64,000 bases of DNA from positions 112,353 through 176,352 of the forward strand of contig NZ_JBBUKT010000014.1 in the NCBI RefSeq assembly GCF_038066715.1. The letters run 5' to 3'. Below, piece by piece: positions 41,992 to 49,954 of this stretch. How positions within the stretch are numbered: the stretch's first letter is position 1; every line of letters starts with the position of its first letter. Made by a program: the position numbers and the translations under genes. The notes under the pieces were generated by a model. That model had not been told where the DNA came from, did no database searches, and saw only the letters and a program-made list of their open reading frames with translations. Source of the DNA: Luteolibacter sp. Y139 (GTDB lineage: Bacteria; Verrucomicrobiota; Verrucomicrobiia; Verrucomicrobiales; Akkermansiaceae).

Positions 41992-43593
41992 ATGATCTCC
42001 CCTCGCCTGCTGGTTGTGTTGGTGGCTGTGGTGTGTCCGGTGCTTGCGGGGCAGCCGCTGAGTGAGATTGCGGAGAAGGCGGCGGCGGGGTTGCCGAAGG
42101 GTGGGATTGTTACCGGTGAATGCATCGCGGGGACGACGCGGTTTGCGGGAGCCGGGAAGTTGGAGCCGGATGGGGTTGCTCCGGAGAAGCGGATGTTTGA
42201 GATCGGCTCGATCACGAAGGTCTTCACGGGGATATTGCTGGCGGATGCGGTGGAGGCGAAGAAGGTGAGGCTGGATAGCACGCTGGGAGAGCTGTTAGGC
42301 AAGGAGGTCAAATTCGCGGATCCGGATGTGGCGGCGATCACGCTGGTGCAACTTTCCACGCATACGAGCGGACTGCCGCGGTTGCCGGATAACATGGGGG
42401 TTTTGAATGGGGTCTCGAACGATCCTTACAAGGGTTATGACCGCAAGGATGCGCTGAAGTTCCTGGCGAAGGCGGAGTTGCCGCATGCGCCGCCGTTTCC
42501 GGCGTCGTATTCGAATTACGGCGTTGGGCTGTTAGGCGAGCTGCTTTCGAGGATTCAGAAGAAGAGCTATGCGGAGCTGGTGGCGGAGAAGATCACGGGA
42601 CCGCTGGGGATGAAGGACACGGTGGTGGTGCTTGGCAAAGATCAGGAGGCACGGCTGGCGCCGCCCTATGATGGCGAGAAGGCGAATCACTCGTGGAGCT
42701 TCCAGGCGTTGGCGGGTGCGGGTGCACTGCGCTCGACTGCGGCGGATCTGGTGATCTTCGGGCAGGCTTTGTTAGATCCCGGCAAGACGCCGCTTGCTTC
42801 GGCGATCAAGGGGATCATGGAAGTGCATGCGCCGTATGATGCCTCGGAGATCGGGCTGGGGATCCTCATCGGCAAGGTGGATGGGTATGCTGAATACAGC
42901 CATAGCGGTGGGACGGGTGGCTATCGGTCGGCGCTGCAGGTCATTCCCGATCTGAAGACGGTGCGCGTGGCGCTAGTGAACAACACGACCTTCGAGCCGG
43001 CGGGGCTGTTTTCCGGGACTCGCGATGAGAAGCGTTCGGATGCTCCGGAGCAGAAGCTTTCCGAGAAGGAGCTGGATGCGTTCACGGGTGTCTATTCTGC
43101 GGGACCGCAGGTGAGCTTCACGGTGATTCGACGAGGTGAGCAGCTTGGGGTGCGCCTGACTGGCCAGACTTTCCTCTCCATGAAGTGCATCGGGAAGGAC
43201 CGCTTCCGCTACGATGCGGTGGCTGCCGAGATCCAATTCGCGCGTGAGAAGGACCCGGTGACCTCACTGGTGCTACTCCAGAACGGCCGTGAAATCCCGG
43301 CCAAACGCAGTGGGGATGCCCCGCATTTAGAGTTCCCGGAGGCCAAGGTGCTCGATGCCTACACGGGCGAGTATTCGCTCTTTCCCGGCCAGGTCTTCAC
43401 GATCAGCCATAGTGACGACACGCTGATGGCCCAGCTGACCGGACAGCCGGCGGTACCGGTTTTCGCGACCAAGGCGGACTACTTCGAGTATGACGGGGTG
43501 GCGGCAGCGCTTGAATTCCAACGGGATAAGTCGGGCACGGTGACCGGACTGATCCTGCACCAGAACGGCAAGCACGCTGCGAAGAAGCGCTGA
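41992..43593 (+). CDS. Serine beta-lactamase-like protein, exported
   Basis: 533 residues with a signal peptide (LLVVLVAVVCPVLAG). The class C/DD-peptidase fold has FEIGSITKVF with the nucleophile S73 and K76, YSNYG with Y173-S-N175, and HSGGTGG at H304. Two similar C-terminal units follow, each of strands ending in a FxYDxVAAxxxF pattern (about 355-425 and 435-530), like DUF3471-type repeats. Related enzymes hydrolyse D-amino acid peptides, lipids or beta-lactams in the periplasm. The specificity is unknown. Confidence 0.9.
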   Translation: MISPRLLVVLVAVVCPVLAGQPLSEIAEKAAAGLPKGGIVTGECIAGTTRFAGAGKLEPDGVAPEKRMFEIGSITKVFTGILLADAVEAKKVRLDSTLGELLGKEVKFADPDVAAITLVQLSTHTSGLPRLPDNMGVLNGVSNDPYKGYDRKDALKFLAKAELPHAPPFPASYSNYGVGLLGELLSRIQKKSYAELVAEKITGPLGMKDTVVVLGKDQEARLAPPYDGEKANHSWSFQALAGAGALRSTAADLVIFGQALLDPGKTPLASAIKGIMEVHAPYDASEIGLGILIGKVDGYAEYSHSGGTGGYRSALQVIPDLKTVRVALVNNTTFEPAGLFSGTRDEKRSDAPEQKLSEKELDAFTGVYSAGPQVSFTVIRRGEQLGVRLTGQTFLSMKCIGKDRFRYDAVAAEIQFAREKDPVTSLVLLQNGREIPAKRSGDAPHLEFPEAKVLDAYTGEYSLFPGQVFTISHSDDTLMAQLTGQPAVPVFATKADYFEYDGVAAALEFQRDKSGTVTGLILHQNGKHAAKKR

Positions 43594-43647
43594 GGTTTTC
43601 GGAATCGGCGCCTTGCTATTGCGAACGGGTCGCAATAAGTTCCGCGC

Positions 43648-44244
43648 ATGTTCGAGTGCTGGTGGCAAAACGATGGGTTCGAAGCATGGCACCTGCGGGG
43701 CGACCTGCGGGGGGCATCGCGCCGCTGGCAGCACCGGCTGCATGACGAATTGTGGCTGTGGCTCAATGACTCCGGCGAGGGCGTGGTGTGGGGCAAGGAC
43801 CACCGGATCTTCCTGAAGCCGGGGCTTTTCGGCTGCTTCGGCGGGCAGGAGGGCGAGGACTGGAAGTGGACGCGGCTGCCGGGGCACCACGGCGGGGAGA
43901 TCCTGATCGTGCCGCGGGCGTATTTGCTGCGGCATTTCGGCGAGGCGGCGGCGGAGAAGAGAACGCCGTTTGCCCGCTGGCTGCGGGGGGAGAAGGGCGT
44001 GTCGTTTGCGGGCCTGATGGGTGCCGGTGAGAAGCGGCTGGCGAAGCGCTTGGCGGCTGGGTGGAAGTCGAGGGCTCTGCCGGCAGCGGTGAGCCGGGAT
44101 CTTCAGACCTGGGTTTCCGCGCTGCTCTCGGCGGCGCTGGCTCCCATGCCGCGGGCTTCGGCGTGCGGACGCAAGCGGAACAAGATCCAGGTCAGCAGCA
44201 CGAAGCCGATGTCGTACCAGAGCCAGTCAGCCGGAGGGATGTAA
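43648..44244 (+). CDS. Hypothetical Trp-rich protein
   Basis: 198 residues. The first 140 look like a real protein: MFECWWQNDGFEAWHLRGDL, WLWLNDSGEGVVWGKDHRIF, HHGGEILIVPRAYLLRHFGE. Tryptophan and basic residues are frequent. The last 47 residues overlap the convergent YdjM-like gene (44103-44618) and look like antisense translation, so the true end may lie earlier or a frameshift may have lengthened it. No family was recognised. Confidence 0.5.
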   Translation: MFECWWQNDGFEAWHLRGDLRGASRRWQHRLHDELWLWLNDSGEGVVWGKDHRIFLKPGLFGCFGGQEGEDWKWTRLPGHHGGEILIVPRAYLLRHFGEAAAEKRTPFARWLRGEKGVSFAGLMGAGEKRLAKRLAAGWKSRALPAAVSRDLQTWVSALLSAALAPMPRASACGRKRNKIQVSSTKPMSYQSQSAGGM

Positions 44245-44618
44245 AACTTGCCGATGATGTCCGGGCCCCATGGCTTCTTCCATGCGATGCCGCCAGCGAC
44301 GGCATCGCCGATGAGATGAAGCAGCGATGCGAGCCAACAGGCGAGCGTGAGTTTCCTGCGACCTTCCTTCTGGAAGAACGAGGTGACCATGCCGGCGACG
44401 AGCGCGACGGCGGCGAGGAACCAGAGGGTGTGCGACCAGCTCTCGTAGCGTGATTCCAGCGAGATGTGGGGCGTGCAGAGATCGGGCAAGGCCCCGAAGA
44501 AGCCGATGGCGAAATAGCTCCACGGCGGGAAGACGTAGCCGCGGCCCTTGGCGAGGGAGAAGTTTTCGGCAGCCAGTCCGAGGCAGACAGGGAGCAGCGT
44601 GTGGGTGCCGATGAGCAT
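44103..44618 (-). CDS. Membrane metal-dependent hydrolase (YdjM-like)
   Basis: 171 residues from the ATG at 44618. Membrane helices alternate with metal-ligand-like motifs HTLLPVCLGLAAEN, GALPDLCTPHISLE, SHTLWFLAAVALVAG and LLHLIGDAVAGGI. These H/D spacings are typical of the LexA-binding, inner-membrane-associated putative hydrolases (YdjM/DUF457). The C-terminus is charged. Function in the family is unclear. Confidence 0.75.
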   Translation of the reverse strand: MLIGTHTLLPVCLGLAAENFSLAKGRGYVFPPWSYFAIGFFGALPDLCTPHISLESRYESWSHTLWFLAAVALVAGMVTSFFQKEGRRKLTLACWLASLLHLIGDAVAGGIAWKKPWGPDIIGKFYIPPADWLWYDIGFVLLTWILFRLRPHAEARGMGASAAESSAETQV

Positions 44619-44694
44619 TTACGATTCTTCGAAAATCCCGTGGATTGCGTTACAGGGAACCACGAAAGTGGCCGAACCGGGGAAGAGGGATTCA

Positions 44695-44721
44695 ACCGCG
44701 GATTACACGGATATCACGGAT
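44695..44721. repeat. CCGCGGATTACACGGAT repeat
   Basis: ACCGCGGATTACACGGATAT followed by CACGGAT. Variants lie at 29951 and, inverted, at 3090. It sits in a short gap between two minus-strand genes. Confidence 0.5.
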
Positions 44722-44753
44722 CGAGGGATCCATGTGACTGTCCAACCGCGGGT

Positions 44754-45077
44754 TCAGAAGGTCTTGGTGTCGGCTTCGCCGGCGCGGAATTCCTTGGCCT
44801 TGCGGAGGCGCTCGGCGAAGGCCGGATCGGGGTCGCGATTCTGGTCACGGCTACCGAAGAGATCGCGCTCGAGGTTTCCGAAAACGTAGTTGGTGAGGAG
44901 GAAGATCATGGCACCGAAGGCCAGGATGAAGGCGGTCCAGAAGCAGCGGCGGGCGAGTTCCTCACCGATGGTGCCCCATGCCAGGAGGATGCCCGCGAAG
45001 GTGGCAGCGACGATGCAGACGGTCAGCACCCAGAATACCACCGCTTTGACGACGGGATGTGGCAGGTATCCATTCAT
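44754..45077 (-). CDS. Small two-TM membrane protein
   Basis: 107 residues from the ATG at 45077 (MNGYLPHPVVKAV). Two helices (VVFWVLTVCIVAATFAGILL and FWTAFILAFGAMIFLLTNYV) are followed by a charged tail (FGSRDQNRDPDPAFAERLRK). A cytoplasmic acidic-basic tail of 35 residues suggests protein contacts. No family was recognised. Confidence 0.65.
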   Translation of the reverse strand: MNGYLPHPVVKAVVFWVLTVCIVAATFAGILLAWGTIGEELARRCFWTAFILAFGAMIFLLTNYVFGNLERDLFGSRDQNRDPDPAFAERLRKAKEFRAGEADTKTF

Positions 45078-45147
45078 GGGAAACGATGTATCACCACGCC
45101 GCAGTGACTTCAAGGTGTGGTTTTCCTCGCGGGAGGCTGGCCGGGAG

Positions 45148-45720
45148 TCACTTCCACCGGTAGTGGCCGGTGAGTGGATAGGTGAAGAGCACGTCTTCCT
45201 CGCGGGCTCCGCCGCCGATATTGTGGATGACGAGCGGGATGCCTTCGGCCGTCTTCTTGTCGCTGACGATCATGACGTGCGGGAGGCTTGGCGGGACGGT
45301 GCAGGTGACGAGGTCGCCGGGGAGGAACTTGGTGGCGTCCTTGGTGACGTCGAGCTTGTAGCCGCTGCGCTTGAAGTAGGTTTGGAGGTTGGGGACGCGG
45401 CGGTGGTCGATGTTCTTGTCGGGCTTGGAGAGGCCCCAGTTTCTGGGATAAGCGGAGAAGTTGGCCTTCATGTCCTCGTGGACGAGTTTCTGGAGGTCCA
45501 GCGAGAGGCCATCGCGGAGGGCGCGGATGACGACATCGGTGCAGACGCCTTTCTCGCGGGGGACGTCGCCGCCGGGGTAGTCGAGGGTGGCGTAGGCGGG
45601 GTCGTAGGAGAGGGTGACTCCGACTTGCTTGCGGGCGGCGGTGACGATTTTGGTGCCGGTGTCCTGAGCTTGGGCGAAGAGTGGGAGGAGGGATAGGGCT
45701 AGCAGGAGGAGATAGCGCAT
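45148..45720 (-). CDS. DUF1287 (NlpC/P60-like) secreted protein
   Basis: 190 residues from the ATG at 45720. A signal peptide (LLLLALSLLPLFAQAQ) is followed by a DUF1287 core: YDPAYATLDYPGGDVPREKG, then CTDVVIRALRDGL with the putative catalytic cysteine, NWGLSKPDKNIDHRRVPNL, LPGDLVTCTVPPSLPHVMIV with the candidate histidine, and VIHNIGGGAREEDVLF. The family is related to NlpC/P60 peptidases and may cleave cell-wall peptides. Confidence 0.9.
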   Translation of the reverse strand: MRYLLLLALSLLPLFAQAQDTGTKIVTAARKQVGVTLSYDPAYATLDYPGGDVPREKGVCTDVVIRALRDGLSLDLQKLVHEDMKANFSAYPRNWGLSKPDKNIDHRRVPNLQTYFKRSGYKLDVTKDATKFLPGDLVTCTVPPSLPHVMIVSDKKTAEGIPLVIHNIGGGAREEDVLFTYPLTGHYRWK

Positions 45721-45780
45721 GACGATAGATACTCGGGCGGGAGTGGGGATTTTGTCAGCGCGCTGTGTTGCGGGATTTCG

Positions 45781-45967
45781 ACGCTCGCAGGAGAGCGTGG
45801 CCGCCAGAAGCATGAGGCGTCCCTTCAGGACGCGATCATGGTGGTGTGATTACCCGGCACTTCGTGCCGGGCTTTTATGAGTCGTGCCGTTGGCACGGAG
45901 AGTCGGTCCTGCCAACACGAGGAGTTGCGAAGGCTTTGGGGGACCATTCGGGCGGAATGAATTCCGC
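45781..45967. repeat. Array of five short hairpins
   Basis: ACGCTC/GAGCGT (45781-45798), GCGTCC-CTTCA-GGACGC (45817-45833), CCCGGCAC-TTC-GTGCCGGG (45853-45871), CGTGCC-GTT-GGCACG (45883-45897), and GCGGAAT-GA-ATTCCGC (45952-45967). The loops CTTCA and GTT repeat those at 25215 and 25281. The gap 45721-46011 has no gene. Confidence 0.75.
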
Positions 45968-46011
45968 GCTCCCGGTGGGGCTGTGCTTTGGAGGCGTGCC
46001 CCTTCCCTGCT

Positions 46012-47406
46012 TCAGGTTGGGGAGAGGTCGTAGCTTTCCTTGCCGTCTTTCATGGCCCAGCCTTTTTCGGTGAGCTGGGTGCGCATGAGGTCGGCCTTGG
46101 CCCAGTCCTTGGCGTTGCGGGCGGCCCAGCGTTCTTCGGCGAGGGCGCGGATGTCGGCGGGGACGTCGATTTCGGCTTCGGGTTCTTCTTCCGGGAGCGT
46201 GAGGCCGATGGCGCGGAGGACGCGGTTGAAGGCGGCGAGGGCTTTGGCGGCATCCTCGCCTTCGAGCTTCACGGCTTCGCGGAGACCGGTGAAGAGGCCG
46301 CCAAGGCAGCCGGGGGTATTGAGGTCGTCATTGAGCGAGTCCCATGCGGATTGGAAGGGACCGAAGTCGACGGAGTCGAAGCGGGCTTCGGCGGGGGCTT
46401 TCGCGGCGAGATTGCGGGCGCCCTTGGCGAGCTTCGCCATGGCCTCGCGGGCACCATGGAGTGACTCGAGCGTGAAGTTCAGCTGCTTGCGGTAGTGCGC
46501 GCCGATGAGGGCGTAGCGGACTTCCATGGCGGTGAAGCCCTTCGCCTTGAGATCGTCGAGGGTATAAAAATTTTGCTTCGACTTGGACATCTTCCCGCCA
46601 TCGACAAGCAAGTGGGTCGAGTGGAACCAATGGGCGGCGAAGTGGCCGCCGCAGGCGCACTTGCTCTGCGCGATCTCGTTCTCGTGGTGCGGGAACATGA
46701 GGTCCTCGCCGCCGCCGTGAAGGTCGAAGTCGGAGCCGAGATACTCCTCAATCATGGCCGAGCACTCAAGGTGCCAGCCGGGTCTCCCCTCGCCCCATGG
46801 CGATGGCCAGAAGTTATCTCCGTCCTCCGGCTTGCGGCCCTTCCAGAGGACGAAATCGGAAATACTATCTTTCTCGTACTCGTCGGAGTTGGCGCGCTCG
46901 TTCTGGGTCTTGCCGAGTTCGAGTTCGCGGGTATCGAGGCGGGAAAGGCGGCCGTATTCGGGATACGAGGCGATGTTGAAATAGACCGAGCCATCTTCGG
47001 AGGCGTAGGCATTCCCCTTTTCCACGAGGGTCGCGATCATCGCGACCTGTTGCTCGATGTGATCGACGGCACCGGGCTCGACGTGCGGCTGAAGCGTTCC
47101 AAGCGCCTCGCAGTCGGCGTGGAATTTCTCCGTCCACTGGGTGGTGAATGCCTTCAGGGTCTGGCCGGCGGCCTGTGAGTCGCGGATGGTCTTGTCATCC
47201 ACGTCGGTGATATTGCGGACGTGGAAGGTGCGCATGCCACCGGTCTCAAGGGTGCGGCGGAAGACGTCCTGAAGGACGAAGGTGCGGAAGTTCCCGATGT
47301 GCGCGGGGCCGTAGACGGTGGGACCACAGCAGTAGAACCGGTAGGTGGAACCGTCGAGGGGGCGGAGCTCCTTGAGCTCGCGAGCCAGCGTGTCGTAAAG
47401 CCGCAT
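46012..47406 (-). CDS. cysS: Cysteine--tRNA ligase
   Basis: 464 residues from the ATG at 47406. It is a class I synthetase: the zinc cysteine lies in YCCGPTVYG (C27), the HIGH-like site is HIGN (36-39), the WHLECSAM segment is present, and KMSKS lies at 272-276 (GGKMSKSKQNF). The DALR-type C-terminus follows (NDLNTPGCLGGLFTGL). It charges tRNA-Cys in the cytoplasm. The length is standard. A GTG six bases earlier is an alternative start. Confidence 0.97.
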   Translation of the reverse strand: MRLYDTLARELKELRPLDGSTYRFYCCGPTVYGPAHIGNFRTFVLQDVFRRTLETGGMRTFHVRNITDVDDKTIRDSQAAGQTLKAFTTQWTEKFHADCEALGTLQPHVEPGAVDHIEQQVAMIATLVEKGNAYASEDGSVYFNIASYPEYGRLSRLDTRELELGKTQNERANSDEYEKDSISDFVLWKGRKPEDGDNFWPSPWGEGRPGWHLECSAMIEEYLGSDFDLHGGGEDLMFPHHENEIAQSKCACGGHFAAHWFHSTHLLVDGGKMSKSKQNFYTLDDLKAKGFTAMEVRYALIGAHYRKQLNFTLESLHGAREAMAKLAKGARNLAAKAPAEARFDSVDFGPFQSAWDSLNDDLNTPGCLGGLFTGLREAVKLEGEDAAKALAAFNRVLRAIGLTLPEEEPEAEIDVPADIRALAEERWAARNAKDWAKADLMRTQLTEKGWAMKDGKESYDLSPT

Positions 47407-47487
47407 CGCCACGGGGTCTAGCGGGTGGCTCCCGCAAATTCAACCGTGATAAAGCCCGTCAATGGTCAACAGCCATCTGCTGGCCGA

Positions 47488-47685
47488 TCAGCGCGCCATG
47501 CGGATCTCGCGGACCTGGGGCGCTTGGCCGGCTTCGACGATTTCCACGGGGATGGTCAGCTCCCCCATCGGCACGCTGGATCTCGGGGCTACCGCCTGGC
47601 CACGGAGGCGGATCTTCCACGCCGCCAAGGTGAGGGCGGTGCAGATGAGCGCGATTCCGAGGTTTCTGAGGCGGTCGATGAGCAT
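47488..47685 (-). CDS. Small membrane-anchored protein
   Basis: 65 residues from the ATG at 47685. One helix (LGIALICTALTLAAWKIRL) is followed by a beta-like tail (MGELTIPVEIVEAGQAPQVR). No family was recognised. It lies between cysS and the divergent gene at 47854, 81 bases from cysS. Confidence 0.5.
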   Translation of the reverse strand: MLIDRLRNLGIALICTALTLAAWKIRLRGQAVAPRSSVPMGELTIPVEIVEAGQAPQVREIRMAR

Positions 47686-47770
47686 TGAGAGGCGTGATTT
47701 CAGCGGAGTCGGGGGACCGTTCTGCGGGCCGGAGGCTCCGCGCACCCAGCGGGGGTCGCGGCGAAAGAAG

Positions 47771-47811
47771 CAAAGTTTTTAGAAAATATCAAGTTTGATT
47801 AAAAATATTTC
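47771..47811 (+). promoter_or_regulatory. AT-rich promoter region
   Basis: A 40-bp run of almost pure A/T (TTTTTAGAAAATATCAAG then TTTGATTAAAAATATTT) is unlike its surroundings and lies 43 bases upstream of the ATG at 47854. It probably contains the promoter for that gene and could bind a nucleoid protein. Confidence 0.4.
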
Positions 47812-47853
47812 CGGTTCGCTTCCTCCCCCACCCCGTGGTTTCTTTTGCGCGGG

Positions 47854-48387
47854 ATGTTACGCGACGAACGAAGGATTCAGGTGACCACGGCTGCCCTGAT
47901 CATCATGGGCATGGCGGGATTTTTCCTGACGCTGGTGATGGCGACGGGACTGCCGGGATTGGCCGGGGAGTTTTTTGCGAAGGTGATCGGGCTGATCACC
48001 ACGCCCTTCATCCTGGAGGCTTCGGTGATCATCTTCGGGTTCATCCTGGTGATCTCGCTCAACCTATGGCGGCAGCATCGCGAGGGCGATGAGTTCGTCT
48101 ATCTGGACGAGGTGAAGGATGCGCCGAAACAGCTGCCTGCGCAGGCGCGCTGGGCGATCTACCGGAACAAGCCGTTGGAAGCGGGCGATCCGGCACTGGC
48201 CGATCTGCTGGAAGGAGCAGTGGCGATCGGCGACCACGAGTCGGCGGTGGAAATCCTCGATACGATGGGTGATGAGGAGCGCCATCAACCGGAGGTGATG
48301 CGGCAGCGGATCACGCTGGCGAAGGCCACCGGGAAGGATGAGCTTGCCCGGCGGCTGGAGGCGGAGTTGGGAGAAGTGGCGGGTTGA
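47854..48387 (+). CDS. Two-TM protein with helical tail
   Basis: 177 residues from the ATG at 47854. Two helices (AALIIMGMAGFFLTLVMATG and FILEASVIIFGFILVISLNL) are followed by a soluble helical domain of about 100 residues (ADLLEGAVAIGDHESAVEIL). The tail resembles a TPR-like helix pair. No family was recognised. It stands alone. Confidence 0.6.
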   Translation: MLRDERRIQVTTAALIIMGMAGFFLTLVMATGLPGLAGEFFAKVIGLITTPFILEASVIIFGFILVISLNLWRQHREGDEFVYLDEVKDAPKQLPAQARWAIYRNKPLEAGDPALADLLEGAVAIGDHESAVEILDTMGDEERHQPEVMRQRITLAKATGKDELARRLEAELGEVAG

Positions 48388-48429
48388 TTCCGGCTCACTC
48401 CTCCCCTGCTCTTCTTACCCTCAGGGAAC

Positions 48430-48469
48430 GTGGACTCGCGTCCACGCCGTGTCGACGGAACGTCGACAC
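48430..48469. repeat. Two adjacent short hairpins
   Basis: GTGGAC-TCGC-GTCCAC (48430-48445) and GTGTCGAC-GGAAC-GTCGACAC (48449-48469) fill the short gap between convergent genes. They may end both transcripts. Confidence 0.65.
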
Positions 48470-48472
48470 CCC

Positions 48473-49216
48473 TTATCTGCTGCGGCGGGAGGCTTCTTCG
48501 AGGAAGATCTCCGCTAGGCGGAAGCAGCGGCGGGAGATTTCGCGGGCGTCGTGATCGTCGATGAGGGCGAGGCCTTCTTCGCCGACTTCGGACTGGAAGA
48601 TCTTCCATGCCTTCTTGGCCACCAGCTCGGGATCGAGCTTCGGGCGTGCCGCGGCGTGGATGGTGGATGAGGCTGGGGCCGTTTCCGGGGCGTGGGACGG
48701 GGCGTCTGCTGGCGGCGACACGGCGTGGGGATGCTGGTGCGACTGCTGCGGTTGTCGCTCCCTTTCCCGGTCGCGTTCGCGGTCCCGATCCGGGCCCTGT
48801 CTTTCCTGACGTTCCGGCCGGTCCTGCCTGTCGCGGTCCTGGCCTGGGCCTCCCGGGCCCTGTCCTTCGCCGTGCTTCTTCTTCTTGCGGCGGCGGCGCT
48901 TCTTGGGATTGCCCGGAAGCTCGCCACCGGCGGTTTCGACGACGAAAGGAATCACGTCCTGGCCGGACTCGCGGTCGCGCAGCGGGGCTTCCTCGTGGCG
49001 CTCGGCCCGCTCAGGGCGTTCGGTGCGCTCGACGCGGGCGGCCGGCTCGGATTCGCGGACCGGAGCGGGCGCTTCGGCGGGAGCAGCATCAGCCGCGGAC
49101 CCGGCAGCGTCAGCCGCCTTCGGTTTCGCGGACTTGCGAACGGCGGGCCGTTTGCGGGCAGTCTTGGTGGCCGGCTCTTTTTCGGCCGCAGGGGGCTCTT
49201 GGAACTCTTCGCTCAT
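48473..49216 (-). CDS. Disordered Arg/Asp/Pro-rich protein
   Basis: 247 residues from the ATG at 49216 (MSEEFQEPPAAEKEP). Low complexity dominates: an Ala/Pro/Lys-rich part, a basic run KKRRRRKKKKHGEG, then a long RDRERDRERERQPQQ-type stretch with alternating Arg and Asp/Glu. The last 65 residues are ordered (KLDPELVAKKAWKIFQSEV, ISRRCFRLAEIFLEEA). Such RD/RE tracts are common in RNA-binding, condensate-forming proteins. No known family was recognised. Confidence 0.75.
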   Translation of the reverse strand: MSEEFQEPPAAEKEPATKTARKRPAVRKSAKPKAADAAGSAADAAPAEAPAPVRESEPAARVERTERPERAERHEEAPLRDRESGQDVIPFVVETAGGELPGNPKKRRRRKKKKHGEGQGPGGPGQDRDRQDRPERQERQGPDRDRERDRERERQPQQSHQHPHAVSPPADAPSHAPETAPASSTIHAAARPKLDPELVAKKAWKIFQSEVGEEGLALIDDHDAREISRRCFRLAEIFLEEASRRSR

Positions 49217-49358
49217 TTGGTCTGCGCCAAGAAGAGCGCACGATGGTGCGGCGTCGAGCGCAAAGCCCCATGGAACAAAGAAGACACGAAAAAGGGCGTC
49301 CGGCGGGCCTTGAAGCACCACCGGACGCCCTTGGAAAAGAGCGCGGGCCTAAACCGAG

Positions 49359-49895
49359 TTACCAGTTCTTGATATCGTCGAGGCTGTCCTTGTGCTTGGG
49401 ATCCTTGTTGGTCTTGCCATCGGGACCCATCGACCACAAGTCGAAGTCAACATTGACCGCCTGCTCGCCGGTGCGGTAGCGGTAAGGATTTCCCCACGGG
49501 TCGACGATGCGGGCCTGATCGTCCTTGCCCTGGATCCAGGCTTGTCCGCCCTTGGTATTGTTGACCGGATCGAGCGCGCCGAGGTAGATCTTGCCACCGT
49601 TGTCGCGAGCTTCGTAGCCGTCCCAGTAGAGGTACTTGTAGACGACCTCGTCGCCCTTTTCACCGTTGGCATCGGTGCTTTCGGGGAAGGAGCGGTTATC
49701 GGCGTGGTAGTCCTGCAGGGCATTGGCGAGGAGGTCCACCTGGACCTTGGCCTTGGTGCGGGCGTTCTTCTGGTTGATGAAGTTGAACGCGCTGAGCGTG
49801 AGACCTGCGAGGACGACGATGATGGCGACGACCACAACGAGCTCCATCAAGCTGAAGCCCGCCTGATGGCGGCGGCGAAGACCTTGGATTTTCAT
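49359..49895 (-). CDS. Type II secretion / pseudopilin GspG-like
   Basis: 178 residues from the ATG at 49895. The prepilin site is AGFSLMELVVVVAIIVVLAG. The soluble part has the GspG-like ALQDYHADNRSFPES and a late DPWGNPYRYRTG, which is the major pseudopilin signature; the end carries DLWSMGPDGKTNKDPKHKDS, matching the calcium-site loop of GspG. It is the last gene of the secretion operon. Confidence 0.9.
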   Translation of the reverse strand: MKIQGLRRRHQAGFSLMELVVVVAIIVVLAGLTLSAFNFINQKNARTKAKVQVDLLANALQDYHADNRSFPESTDANGEKGDEVVYKYLYWDGYEARDNGGKIYLGALDPVNNTKGGQAWIQGKDDQARIVDPWGNPYRYRTGEQAVNVDFDLWSMGPDGKTNKDPKHKDSLDDIKNW

Positions 49896-49954
49896 GGGTG
49901 TTTTTGATGGTTGGCGAAAGGCGGGCGGACGACGGGGTCCGCCCGGCATCCGGC

